DNA of 64,000 nucleotides, taken from assembly GCA_008694505.1 (NCBI GenBank), contig VZDJ01000052.1:5087722-5151721 (forward strand), read 5' to 3'. The notes below the pieces were generated by a model. It was given only the letters and a program-made list of their open reading frames with translations. It searched no databases and was not told the origin of the DNA. The DNA is from Cyanoderma ruficeps. Lineage: Eukaryota > Chordata > Aves > Passeriformes > Timaliidae. How positions within the stretch are numbered: the first letter of the stretch is position 1; the number at the start of each line of letters is the position of its first letter. Both the position numbers and the translations under genes were made by a program. Of the stretch, positions 11,553 to 24,230 are shown piece after piece.

Positions 11553-14500
11553 TGCAATGACCACGTGAGAACTGTATAAACCCAAAGGGGCAAAGCAGAA
11601 ACCCTCAAGGTCCTCTGCTGCTGCTTCATTCACCCCTGGCCCCACAGGGCTGCTGCAGTGGTTTTTGTGGCTGTCAGGAAGCCAGCAGTGGGACAGCAGC
11701 TCAGCCAAGCCTGCCTTGGGTGCTGGATACTGAGCAGCCCATCAGCACTTCCCCAGGGCAAAGGTAGCAGCAGCAGGGTGTCGTGCAGGTCCAGTGCAGC
11801 TGAGGTGTTTGATGGCCTTTCCTGAACAGAGCTGCTTCTCTCTCAGCAGTTGCAGGTGTGCAGTGACCCCCTGTTTTCTGAGGGGGTAATTGCAGTATCC
11901 TGTGTGTAGCCATGAGTGAATGCAAACTTCTGCACAGGCAAGGAATACTGCATGAGGGATTTAATCCTTATTACGCACGTAGCCTGTTCTCAATACCTTT
12001 CTCAAGTCCTTTTCTGCTCTCTGGGAGCATATGGGCACTGCTAAAATAATGCATTAAGGAGGAAGCAGAATTTTCCAGCTGCCTCGGTAGTAGGCTTCCA
12101 TTTCTGGGGTTCGTAGATTTGTGTAAAATTTATCTTATCAGTGTCTCGTGTTTTGATGACTGTTTAGTAATAATGGTCACCCACACAGTGTGCTGGGACA
12201 CCATGCTGTGTGCTAATGAGCACTCCCAGAGTTCTGTGAAGGCCTCAATTAATCATCATAGTGCCAATTAAAAAGGCCATTAGAAATACTGTCTGTAGCC
12301 ATCAATCCTGCGTAGCTGTTCCTTCTCCAGGAGGTGCATGTGTAATGCACTCAGATATGCACAAACATATCCAGACTCCCTTTTCCAGGTCGATAGGACC
12401 TGGCAGAGCTACTGGGAAAAATATATTGGCAGTGGCAATGAATTCCTATTCTGTCTTACATTCCTAACTGTAGTTAGATCCCAAATTTTTTCTGGTCTGC
12501 TAAATCTTAAATCAGGTTTTGTTTCCCCAAGTAAGGCCTGGGTTTCATGTGACACAGTTGCACTCAACCTCTCTTTGGAGTTGCATTGCAGTATTATCAA
12601 GGTATGATTTTTAAGGGCTACATTCATTAAATCCTTTTAGAGCAGTGACTTTGGCTTCTTGTTGATGCTGTCGCTGTTTTTATTAGGAAGTGGACCTCGT
12701 GCTTTGAGCAAGGGTCTAAAAATTCTTGAGGGGCTGTTGTTCTGGTTTTTTCTTGTCGAACATCTGCCTAAGTTGTTGAGAGTTGCAGTGAGGCTCTGGA
12801 AACCCGTGTCCTCATGCTCAGCAGAGGTGAGCCGTGCTCTGCAGGAGGAATGGAACTGGATGGGTGAGACCTGTAGTAAGTGCACCTTTATCAAGAACCT
12901 GGAACTGAACTCAGGATTTTTCCCTGCTGTTAGCAAGGACTTTGTGAAACAAGTAGCAGATATGTGTGCTATCACAGAAGATAATCTGCTAGCTCTGTCT
13001 TTTACTTCAAATGTTTAGGTACCAGATTTTTGATAAGTGGATCTTGATATGGATGTCAGCATCCATGTGCTGTTTCATCGTGGGATATCAGTTTGGCTTT
13101 TTAATTGACAGAAACAAAAAAATCAAAAAAAAATAATAATCCAAACAAAACCAATTCCAAATTTTTGCAGTTTCCAAATCCCAGAAATTACATACAGAGG
13201 CTATGCACTAAAAGAAGCCCAGCGAATTACAAATACTTGCAGTTTTACCTAAGTCTTCACCTTTGTATATGATCATCACCATTTAGTTTTTGATAGTGTG
13301 ATCAGAGAGCTCAAAAGATTTTTTGATTGCAGAAGAGGATATGGCTCTAGGAATCAGCTTTGTGGCATGCAGGAGCTCAGTGTCAGGTGTATTTGCTGAA
13401 ATTGTGAGGTGGGAGTTGTGTGAAAGAGAAGAGATAGAGATGTTATCATTTCATTGTGTGGCCACCATCCTCGTAGAGGACCTGGCATCATCACCTCAGG
13501 CAGACATCACCCGCTGATATTTCCATTCCCAAAGCAAAGAGCTGGAGGTCGGGGCAACCACAGCTCCTCCTGCTGCCCCTGAAATCATCAGGGAGATGCT
13601 GTGAGCCCCACGAAATGCTGAATGCCCCCAGTGGGTGGACCTGCGGGCTTTCCACAGGGCATGCAGGAATCTCGGAGTCAATCGACCTTTGTCTTGCCGG
13701 ATCCCAGCTTTTATCCAGGGAATGATAAAATGCTTTTGTCAGAAGGGAGTGGGAGAGTTTGCAAACAGTAAATAGCTTTGTTGTAAGTCAGCATGCTGAT
13801 CACCAGGAAAGCTTGATGATATTAAGCATTTTGCATTCAGGGAGAAATCCAGAAGGGTGGTACAAGGCAGCCAGAAATCACAATAAGGCCAATTATTAAC
13901 TAGTTTCTTTTCATTCAGTGAGGCCCTGTGTTTGTCATTTGTAGTGGGGCAGAGGAAAGATGCAGCTTGTTAACAAGAGTTTAAAAGGGTGACATTTCAA
14001 ATTAGCATATTTGTAATAATAAAGGAACATAAAGCTTGTGTCTGTTAAAAGGAAATTTTAAAATGAAACCTCTTTCCTGCCCTTTAACTGAGAGTCTTGC
14101 AATTATGTTAAATCCCAAAATGTGGCTTCATTATTCATTTCCTTTTTTACCAGAATGTAAAATAACAGGAGCTTGAGGGTTTAGTGTATTAAAAGAAGAA
14201 GCAATCCTTTTTTCATTATAACTTCTGGTTGTGTTTTAATTAAAGGTATTAGGAGAACCGTCATGGGTAACACATTTTTAAATTCTTGTACATTGTGCTG
14301 AAGAATATCTCGGAAGGGGATTATGTGCATAACTTGTTCACTCACAGTGAAGTAGACCAGATTTTGTTATTCCTTACTGCTTATCACCTGCAACTTGCTC
14401 ATGTGTATTTACACGGCAGAGAGGAAGAATAGGAGTGTCTTTGTGTGTGAGCTCTCTGCGGTTCATAACAAACTGAGACTGTTTTTGGCAAAGTTCAGTG

Positions 14501-17500
14501 TTGTTTACCCATACTGAAAAAAGCTGAAACTACCAAAAAATTTGACAAACATTTAAAGTTAAGGCCAAGAAAAAGTATTTACTTGGCTTTTCTTTCTCAT
14601 TTCACCCCACCAGCTTTCCCCATGTGTCTCCCAAGTATTCCCTCATGGCTTGTTTCAGCCTGTGTTTGCATGTGCCACCTTCAACAGGTTTTTGGTGGTT
14701 CATTCCCGTGGCCCTTGCTGTTCTGTTGGAATCAATGGTGTTCCCTGCCTGCATCCTGCCCCAGTGATGAGGTGGTGCCTTTCTGCAAATCCCAACAATT
14801 GAAGAGAGTAATCCAACAGAATTCTCTGCAAGCTTCTGCTGATCTGGTGATCAGCATTATAAGCCAGCGTTTTCCCTTTTTTCTTGGAGAGTTTCCATGT
14901 CACTACCTGTAAAATGGTGCCTGAAGTACTTCACAGGAATGATGATGAGCAGTACAGAGTAATGGATGATGCACTGGTTGCTGTTTGGAGTTTTAACCTC
15001 CGGTATTCTGGATGAGAAGAGGATGGAGGAAACCACTGAGGTTGTCCCCAGAAATTTTACTGTGATGTTTTTTGGTATAGATTTTGAAAAGCTTAAACTG
15101 TAAGCTCCTAGGAGGAGATTTTTTTTAAAAGTAGAATGGTGTTTCCACCCACTCCCAGGCATCTGTGTCAGCAAGGAGTGTCACCACTCCAACAGCTGCC
15201 AGTGCAGCTGACCTGGGTGTGAATGGAGAGGTCTCTGTTGATTGACGTTTAAACAAAATGTTAATTTGTTGACGTGCCATGTGGTCCCAGTGGGGCTTGC
15301 TTAGATGACCACATGCCTTGAAGAGCCAAAGTTTTGGGCTGTCACAAGGAATTTGTGTGGTTTCTTTCTGTTTGTTCTTTGTACTGTTGTTTTCCTCCAG
15401 CAGATCTGAATCACTTACAAGGTGGCTGTGAGCAGGTCTTTTTACTTTGATATTTAGCTGGGAAAAGTTAAACTTGTGCCTGAATTCAGCTGCAGTTACT
15501 GTCTATAAACACATCAACCCAATTATTAGGTGAGTCAGGGTTATTTTTCAGGGAGAAAAGGATACCCCTGAAATAATACCATATGCTGCCTTCTCTGCTT
15601 GGATGAGAGGAAGAGCTGTGTGGTTTCACTACTGTTGTGCTCTTTTTCAACAACTAGTGAATAATCTGAGTTAACTTTTTCCTGTTTAATTTTTGAGTTA
15701 CTTAACTGACTGCTGGTTGACCAGCCATGCTGAAAGCAGGTGGGAGAATCTGTTCAGATGGCCCTAATTTTTCTTTTCTTACCTTTTTTCCTGTTCCAGT
15801 TATTTTTTCTTTTTCTTCTTAGGATCTCACCTTATTACAAGGTAGGGAGGGTGGCTGTGGCCTAATTGTTCTTACCTAGATAATTAACATTCATTCAGAA
15901 ATGTGGGTCTTCCTTGCAATTTTCCCCAGATAAATGGTTCTCAAATTTAGTTACAATAATACAATAAATGCAAATTTATATTCCTATGAACATAGCAAAG
16001 GGAGCATAAAATAAATTCATACTTATTCCCATCTGTGCTTGGTATGAGTGCTGATATACTCCAAAAAAAATTAGGTCCAAGTGTTTTGTCAAACACAAAA
16101 TTTTGTCTTTTCTTACCACACAAAAGCAAACTATTTATCTTGCAAGTATTTGAAGATTTATAGAGTCCACGAGAAGAAATTTCTGCCCATTAATGCACAT
16201 TATTAATGAATGCCTCTGGTTCATTTGGGAGTTTTGTATGTAAGAAACAACATTAATAGACTGGTGTGTGAAAATTTGTCTAAAGTGCCTGCAACAGTAT
16301 TTACTTCAGTGGAGACATCCCATAGAGATTTGGCAGTGCCAGCACTTCAACAGAGTGCCCAAGGTGAAATTTTCTACTGGTTGTAACATTAACAAACTAC
16401 ATCAGACATCATAAAGAGTGTTGTAAAAAGTAAATAATAGGATTGCTTGGGAAATTACTGAGGGTAAATAGTTGTTATAATTAGTGTTTGTTGAGGTGAT
16501 CTGAGATGCTGAATCTGGAAGAGTACAGAACTGTGCAGTGTGTCAGCTGACACGGCGCTGGGTGAGCTCTGTCGTTCTGCTGCCCCATGTGATCACTAAA
16601 AGAGCAGAATAAATTTTGAATTTATAGCAGACTATATCCTTTTCAAACTACCCTCAGTTAAATATTTTCTGTCTTTCTGCTTGCGAATGTGTATGCACAG
16701 ACAGAGGCACAGTGTTTGTCAGACATCTCAGAAGACAAAACTAGAGCCGCTGCAATTTTGGATTTAATGGCTGCTGTGGTATCTCTCAGTTATTAGCAGT
16801 TTGACACTCATCAAGCCCAGCTTTGGCAGCACTTTGGGCCATCGAGTGAATTTTTGAATTGAATTTTGAATTGAAGCTCTTGGCTTGGCAGCAAATTTCA
16901 GAGAAGCGCACTGAACTATGGGGAGTGGTTTAAAATCCCAGATAAGATGGGAAAAACAACCCCCAAGGTGTCAAGTGTCTGTACAGTGAATTCGAGGGCG
17001 CTTTTCATTTTCTTGTCAATGAGATGAAAATGGAGCTCTTTCCCTGAGAAAGTGGGAGAAAGCAGCCACATGTAATAGCATTTTGCAGGAGAGGTAATGC
17101 CCTCTCGGAGAGGAAGCAGGAGAGCAAGCTGGTGTCTGTCACCTTCCTGCCCTCCACAGCTGCACATACAGCTGTGGGTAGAGGGCCAGACATTGGGTAA
17201 GTGGGGAGAACAAACAGCTCTTGTGGGATTTATTCCCATTATCCTTCCTGCAAAACCTAGGGAAGCCTCTGATAATTGACTGCTGGTGAAAATGATACAT
17301 CCAGTTTGTTTTCTTTTGATCTGTTGGGCAAAGTGAAGAAGCGTAAAATTGAAGTGGGGGCAGAAGACGGGAGGGGAAAAAAGGAAGAGCAAGTCATCCA
17401 ATGCCAGCCCTTGAAGCTAGAAAAATGCTGCTCAAAACTGCTGAGTATGAAGCAAACATCACCTGGATCAGCTTTCCAGCCTGACGGCGATAAACATGTG

Positions 17501-20500
17501 ACCAATAATTCAACCTGACAGAGCAGCCATTCAGGAACACAAATATCACAAACGCTCCGTTCTGCTTATGCACCAGAAACACAACGTGTGAGCCAGGGCT
17601 TCCCTGACAGCACACCCATCTCTCCTGGCCTCGCCTTTGATGAGCATCTTCCATGGGAAAGGCTTTCTGATCCCATTAGAGGAGAGAGGCTCTGTCTCTG
17701 CGGTCCTTTTTGCAACCTGTGCGCTTTGTGAGCCGCGCCGTGCACGGGGGATTTGTTGAGAGATGTATCGGGACCTAACCTGTCACAGGCTGGCTTGTTA
17801 CAGATGAAACCCTGTTGGCAGAAAGGATTAGCTGCAACCCAGAGAGAAAAACAAGTCATATATTTTAAAGGACAATTGTGGCACAAAATTTTGATTAGTT
17901 ATTGGGCAAGTGGATAGTCAGGGCTTTGTGTTATTAGAGATTCTGTACCCGAGGAAACTGGCAGCGATTTCAGCCTGGTGCTGCCAAACTGTACTCCAGA
18001 ATCTGAGCTTTCATATGAAAGAGGAGGGGGGGGAAAAAGGCAAAACAAACAGAAAACCCTCTATACCCTGCAGCTGCAGAGAAAATACTCAGAAACTCAC
18101 TGTGACCAGGGTTGTGTTCTTGTCTTGAGTCAGCAATCAGCTTGAAGCAATACCTTTGAGAAGAGCGAACTGTGCTGGTCATTTCAATGCATGTGAGGTG
18201 TGGAGCCTGACATGTTTACACAGCAGCTAGCTCATTTCTGTGCTTTTTTGGGGGGGAAATTTCAATGTTGTGCATGCTGTTTGAGAAAATATCTTCTTAG
18301 GACACAAGAAAACAACCAGAAGGAACATCTATTATTTGTCATGTAAATAAGAATTAATGTTAAACATAACTTCCGCCCTCCTTCTCTCCCCACCCCACAT
18401 CCTACAAAGAAAAAAGGAAGGAAAGAAAAAAAGCAAGCAACTTTTCAAATTCTGGAGAAATAGGTAAACAAGGGATATTTTCTTTGCCCATTGGAAAAAG
18501 CTTCAGTCATATCCAGACCCTTGAAAAAAATCAAAACAAAACCCCCCTTCTTCCTACTAGCCCCCTACATTCTCTGTAGTACCATATGCCCCAACTTACA
18601 ATTATCCAGCTTTTCGTACATTCCACTTCTGCTCTGACTGCTACACAATGTACAACAATTGCACAGAGTCAGAAGGAGAATCTGGGAGGCACCAAGAATG
18701 AAGAATTTGGTGCCAGTTTAAAACAGACATAGCGAGTATGGAAGTAAATAACATAAGTAAAACTGGGTGCCGATGGTGGTTTTTCATTTCTGTGTGTCTC
18801 TCTAAATGTCCAGTCTCTGATTCATGTAAACAGTACTGTGAATTTCCCTTTTTTGCTTCAGCTTTGCCAGGTTTACATTTAGAGGCTGCAAAATGTAGGG
18901 GATCTTGAACTTCATGCTCGTGATGGAACCTGTTAATGAGTGGAACTATTGTATGGTTATAGGGCTCATGTTGGAGCATTGGAGCTCAACGTGAGGGAAG
19001 CACTGTAATTGCTAACAATTAGTACCGGGGAAGCCTCACTAAAGAGTCCCCTCATGCCAGATTCATATCCAAAATGTATCTGAAGTATCTGAACCATTTA
19101 AGAGGCTGGGAGGTAATACTTTGTCATTGCATAAGGCAGAAGACTTGTGTATGAAAGGGCAAGGGGATTGTGAAATAATTACTGGCTCTGCATTTAATTT
19201 GAGTCAATGAAAATGCCAGAATGATTGAAGTGTTTATGCTGAAGATCAAGGAGTTATATTGGAACAGGGTAATCAAAACCAGGGACATCTCCTTCACATT
19301 TTTTTAATATTTCTCAGGGAGGAGATAATGGAGGACTATCAGAGTATAGCGAGGGGAGTGCTGGAAGGAAAGTCAGGATCAAAGGTCACACCTGTGTGAA
19401 GTGATGGTTTGAAAATGACAAGTGAAAATAGAAATATGCTTCACTTGGCGGTGATGAATGAGTTCCTTGACCTGAGGAGGAAGACTGGAGGTGGCTTTGC
19501 ACTGTGGAGATGGTAATTTGATAGTGGCAGTTATAGGTGAAAAAGCTGCCCAGTAAAAATATGGTGGGGAAAATGCCTGCTCTCAATTAGGTGTGGTACT
19601 CACGGCCCTGGGCCTCCACTGCCAGGGCAGCTGTGCTTTTCTCCAGCCTGGAATCCTTTCAGTTTGCCATTTTTCCATGCTTTCAGTGGGATTCTCCCAT
19701 CCCTATTTTTATCCCACCTGTTCCCAGCATGCCTTTTACTTCATGTCCGTCTATGCTTTGCTTACCTCCAGCACAGAAATACTCTGCATCGTTCACCTGT
19801 GTTCTTCTTCTGACAACACAAAACCTCATAAAGTTGGTGAGCTGCTGGGCCTGGCTCAGAGTCAATATTGCTGAACATGGGACTTTACATGGAGTTTCCA
19901 CCATGTGGCAGGGGGGATCACTCATATCTTGCTCACACATCTCTCATATCTCAAGGGCAGGAAAACATTTGCCAGTGGCCTGTAGCTGTGCCTCTCTGCA
20001 AGCAATAAATGCCAAGAGTCTTGTCAGCTTTTTAAATACTGAGGCAAGAAGTACGTTGTAGGCTGCTGGTGGCCTCAGCTAGAACATGAAGCATGGATTT
20101 TGAGGTTAGGAGAGGTTTGCTTGCTTAAAAGAGGTTCTGATGAGATGAATTATGAAAATGGCAATAAATCCTACGGTTTAAAAGGTAATAAACTGACTAT
20201 TAATGTTTGAGGCAGAGCTCCAGGCAAACATGAGCAGCAGACTGAACCACATACCTTTATGTACCTTCCTCCTCCACAGCACTCAGCAGGAGAAGCTGAA
20301 ACATCCTGAACTCTTCAGGCTCTTCCTAGAGGCCCCAAAGAGTCAAAAATGCTTCAAGACACCATGTTCATGGGGTTTTGTTCCTTTTTGTGTAGGCTTC
20401 TGTCCATCTGACCACGTGAGTCCCTTATTTACATGTGACATTGAGGCATTTCTCAGCTAAAAGTACTTTGCAGTCTAGTATGGTGCAATTAATCACGTGT

Positions 20501-22827
20501 TTGGGCATCACAAGTTTTATTGTGTTGTGAAACAAGATGGGTGGAAAATGGGCAATAACAAATAGTGAAGTGCCATCTTCAGCACAGTTCTTTTCTTCTG
20601 CAATTCTCCGTAAAAAATGTACCACAGGCTTCTTCTAAAGAGATGAGTTTAAAATGAGTAATCTTTCCTACATCAGATCGGGGTTTGATTGCTTGCCCAC
20701 CCAGTTAGGAGGTAGCAGCTACTTGCCAAGTTCCAATCCCTGTGCTGTCATAAATCCAGTTTGGAGGCTCTCAACCCATTTGGGGAGCACTCAAATCCAT
20801 AGTTCTCCCTCGTTCTCCTGCCCTGGACCTGAAGTCTGATCAGTGTTTAGACATTGCTTTGAGCTAATGATAATGTGCCTTTTAATTAGCACCAATATTT
20901 CTACTCTTTTGGGAAATAATAATGTGCTTCTTTTTTACTCCTTGACTGTTGACAGATGGCCACTTATTAAACATCATTAAATTCTGGTATCAATCATTTT
21001 TTGCGCTCTATAAAATATGCTCATCGTTTAAAGGAAATGATAAATATAGGAGGAAGATTTTCCACATGGATTGTGCAGAGTTTGATGCAGTGCTGCAGCA
21101 GTAATGGATGGAGGGAGGCCTTGTTTTTTAAGACAAAATTTTAAGCACAATCTCTGAGGCCTTGTTAACTCCCTTTCAGTGTATGTTAGGAGAAAGCCCT
21201 TGGATGGAAGCGGCCCGACTGCTTCTGAGACAAAGCCACTATTTAAACCTTCAAAAACATGAACTTTTGAGCAGCCTGTGCTTGTATGCAGAAAACATTT
21301 CATGCATTTACTCAGGAATCCACGCCGCACGTGGTTTTGTTGAATGCCATGGAAAAAGAGAAGATGGATTCCTGAGCGTCTGTTATTTTGCAGCCAGGCT
21401 TTATTTGACTTGATGCATTCTTGGCAAGAGCCTCCAATTCATTACTTGTGAAACTTTGTTTAATGGGTACAATTACGATCTGCATTGTGCCCTTGCTCAT
21501 CTTAATAGCAGTATTAATTTGCAGGAAGGGACAAAAATCATCTTGCGGAGTTATCAAGCCGTGTTTAGGCTTTCTGAATGCTAATTAATTCAGAGCTCAA
21601 ATGCTGTACCTGCTGTTTAAAAGGCTGGCAGCTTGTATTCATCACCTGAGTGACAGCTGTTCCTCGCCTTTTTTACTCTTAGGAAAAGAGTGGGGAGGAT
21701 TAACTCCTTCTATGCTGATGACTGCCATTTTTTTTGAAGTTACAATTATGTTCAACATTTAAATCTTAATTTTTTTTTTCTTTAACAGAGTTGCTGGTTT
21801 TGACAGCGTATTAGAGAAAGGATTGGTGACTGTATGTTTTTAAGAGAAATTGCTAAATATTTATCCAAATCGCTGTTATTTTTTCTGGGCAGGGCAAAAG
21901 AACCCCAAACAGTCTCAGTGACATTTGATGTCAAAACCACTTCCTCCATGTAAGCTGAAAGAGAAACAACTAAAATATTGTTAAGTCAGATTTGGACATT
22001 TATAGTGAGTTTGGAATCTGAAGAATTTTTCTCCTGGAATCAACTCCCTTTTTTTTTTTTAATATTTACTGTCAAGAAAAGATTTATAAGCTGCAATTAA
22101 ATTGAGTGTTCGCTTAGGCCATCTAAATGTCACAGAAAATAGAAAAGTACAGTTTTATATTTTACATGCTGCATTCAAAGCTCATTGAGTTGCTGTTTGT
22201 TAAACCTGCTCTAGGAAGATGGGGCAGCCTTTGGTAGTAAAGAAGGGGGCTGAAAGGCAAGCAGGTGATTTAATTTAATTCAGTCTGAGAAAAAGCATCA
22301 ACTGGTACAATGCAGATTTCGTGTGCAGGTGTGAGAGGATTACGCAGTTTGCCTGAGTGACTGAGGAAGTGAGATAGTGATATTGGATTAAGTTCCCTCT
22401 TTTTCACAGAGGAACAGATAACTAAAATGTATATGTCAGCTCCATTCCCTCCTGCCCCAAATCAAAACACCTAAATAATACTACATTTCTAGTTTTGGGG
22501 GACACATGAGACAAATCAGCAGTTGTTTCATGTCAAAGGATGTTGCCGAGCTACCGACACCAAAAAAAATTCCACAAAATCCCGCGGTTAGTATTTTTGG
22601 GTAAATCCAAAGTTTTTTTTCTTTGGTTACTTCAAAGACGTACAAAGTCTGGTATGTGTTTTGCTGCATAAATATTTGAGACATACGGGTGTGCAGTAGA
22701 CGTGTCATAATAACATAAAATTTTCATTCACCTTTTGGAGGCCCCGTGTCTTTGGGGGAGCTCGGGGTGGACTTGGCTAATGCCTCGGGGCTTTGATTGT
22801 GCTCACATTGGGTTTTATGCATTCTGA
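11553..22827. other. Mostly unique non-coding DNA
   Basis: Bases 11553-11930 are more GC-rich than the neighbours and may be decayed CR1. The rest is AT-rich. The longest open frames are 161 codons (16916-17401, minus) and 156 codons (19591-20061, plus). Neither shows a domain or a convincing start, and both have long competitors on other frames or the other strand. A tandem arrangement of GAATTTTGAATTGAA words lies at 16850-16876. Nothing else could be assigned. Confidence 0.55.
20860..21040. promoter_or_regulatory. Possible conserved non-coding element (weak)
   Basis: The block has the look of vertebrate developmental enhancers: a TTTTAATTAGCACC homeodomain-type site, two AATAATGTGC-like words (one near 20869, one near 20919) and little repeat content. 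Appearance alone is weak evidence. I include it as a candidate only, because conservation cannot be measured here. Confidence 0.2.
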
Positions 22828-22930
22828 CTCAGTAAATCTCATTAAGCACATGCTTAACTCCAGTATTCACTGTTCATTCCTTTGACTTCAATAGCAAATT
22901 AAGCACATGCTTAAATGTTGTTCAGAGCCT
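22828..22930. repeat. Ancient palindromic interspersed-repeat relic
   Basis: The 16-bp word TTAAGCACATGCTTAA occurs twice, at 22842-22857 and 22899-22914, separated by a segment containing CCTTTGACTTCAATAG. The word is an imperfect palindrome, so the whole block is close to a fold-back structure. Very similar text (two such words around a CATTGACTTCAATG core, ending near GAATCGGGGCC) is a common old repeat of turtles, crocodilians and birds as I remember it, probably a non-autonomous DNA transposon. The right end here, CAGAGCC, would fit a decayed form of that terminus. The family name is not certain. Confidence 0.55.
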
Positions 22931-24043
22931 TAGGGAAAGGTGATTAAAGAAAATAACAAAGCTACGCTATTAAAATATTTTAACTCATTAAAATCCAGTG
23001 GATTTGCTGATCCAAATTCACTAAAAACTCTTGTTTTGGAGGTTAAACAATTACATTATAACTGGCTGACTGTCTCGTGCGGCTTGAAGCACCAACATCA
23101 GGATATTGGCTGGGTATTGCTGTGAAAATACCTTTCCTTTTACTTGTGACCTGCTGTTATTCTTACAAATAATCAGTGATTATGATGAGTGATTGAAAAT
23201 ATCATTGGTAATAAAAAGGTTTCCCAGTTTGTTCACAAAGTGTTCTTGAAAACTAAAACAATTTTGAAGAAATAGTTGTCTTTTTCCGAGTTACTAAAAT
23301 ATCTTTTGTTATTTCTCATTAACTTCAAAGGATGTATTTTGTTTCCGTGCACAGGGAGATTTTTTTGATGCTTTAGCAGTATTGACTTAGTGCTCTTCAT
23401 TTGTGGACAATTTCTCTGCTAATTTATGGTGGAGTTTGATACCGAGTAATTGTGTTTTAGCAAGACTGGTATTTAGTCTTTGAATTAGTGGGCAGTATGC
23501 TTCAATGCAAGGACTAAGAAAATGCACAGCAGTAGTTCTGTTTTTAATAAGATTTTTATTAAAAAAAACTCCCTCAACTTTTTAGAATTTTGTGAAATAG
23601 TTTTTGTAGGGGAGATGTGTTTTAAAAAAAAACCCTTTATGATTCAGAAAATAGAAGATTCCTTAAATATTTGGGGCTGGGGGCATTGAAGCAGAGGGAG
23701 CTTGGAGGTCAGAGGGAAGGGCTAGGTGTATCCTCTTTTTATTTAGTTTACCATAGAAGAAATAATCAGATCAAGACTGAAACGTTTTGGGAAGCTAGAC
23801 ATGGCATCATTAACTTCCCCAAGTTTCCGTCCTGAAACACTTCCTGTGTGTGCAAAACCACGAGCTCACTGAGATCCTGGGGTGAGTTATTTGGGGTCTG
23901 TAATCTGTGTGCAGCTTTTCGAAATAAATCTGAGGGGTGAATCTGCAAAACTGTTGTTACGGTGGTGTTAAAATCTGGGGATGATTCAGTCTCAGCGTGC
24001 GCACTGAGTCAGAGCAAGAAACCATCGAGGCTGCTGATTCCTG
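22931..24043. other. Unique non-coding DNA upstream of the U2-like copy
   Basis: No exon, repeat or RNA gene is recognised. I looked in the 60 to 250 bases before 24044 for the proximal and distal sequence elements of a vertebrate U2 promoter and did not see a convincing one. Confidence 0.55.
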
Positions 24044-24230
24044 TTTGCCTCTTGACCTTTTGGCAAAGATCAAGCGCAGCATATGTTTTTATCAGTTTAA
24101 TATCTGTTATGTCCTCAACTGGGGGATTTTATGCTAAATGAGTTTGGGGACTGGGAAATGTACGAGGAGCTTACGCCGTCCTCTCGGTGCGTGAAGCCTC
24201 CTACTGCTGTGTTTCTAGAACGGTGTGAAA
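24044..24230 (+). pseudogene. RNU2 (pseudogene): U2 spliceosomal snRNA-like copy, probable pseudogene
   Basis: U2 snRNA pairs with the intron branch point in the major spliceosome. This 187-base block aligns end to end with vertebrate U2 (about 188 nt). CCTTTTGG, AAGATCAAG, an uninterrupted 18-nt match TTATCAGTTTAATATCTG (24089-24106, U2 positions 46-63), GTCCTC, AGGAGCTT, CCGTCC and the terminal GAACGGTG all occur in order, with no indel across the first 63 positions. Key elements are damaged. The branch-point recognition element GUAGUA (U2 33-38) reads GCAGCA at 24076-24081. The Sm site AUUUUUG region reads AGTTTGGG (24141-24148). The stem IV loop is altered and the final CACCC is lost. No U2-type upstream promoter element or 3' box is evident. 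An A-rich stretch follows (24228-24263), which could reflect retroposition, but no target-site duplication was found. A diverged active variant is possible but less likely. Confidence 0.85.

Noticed and set aside
16916..17401. 161-codon minus-strand frame
   Set aside because: There is no domain, and open frames overlap it on the other strand and in another frame. This is expected by chance in 64 kb.
19591..20061. 156-codon plus-strand frame
   Set aside because: No domain and no splice or promoter context. A second open frame overlaps it in the same stretch.
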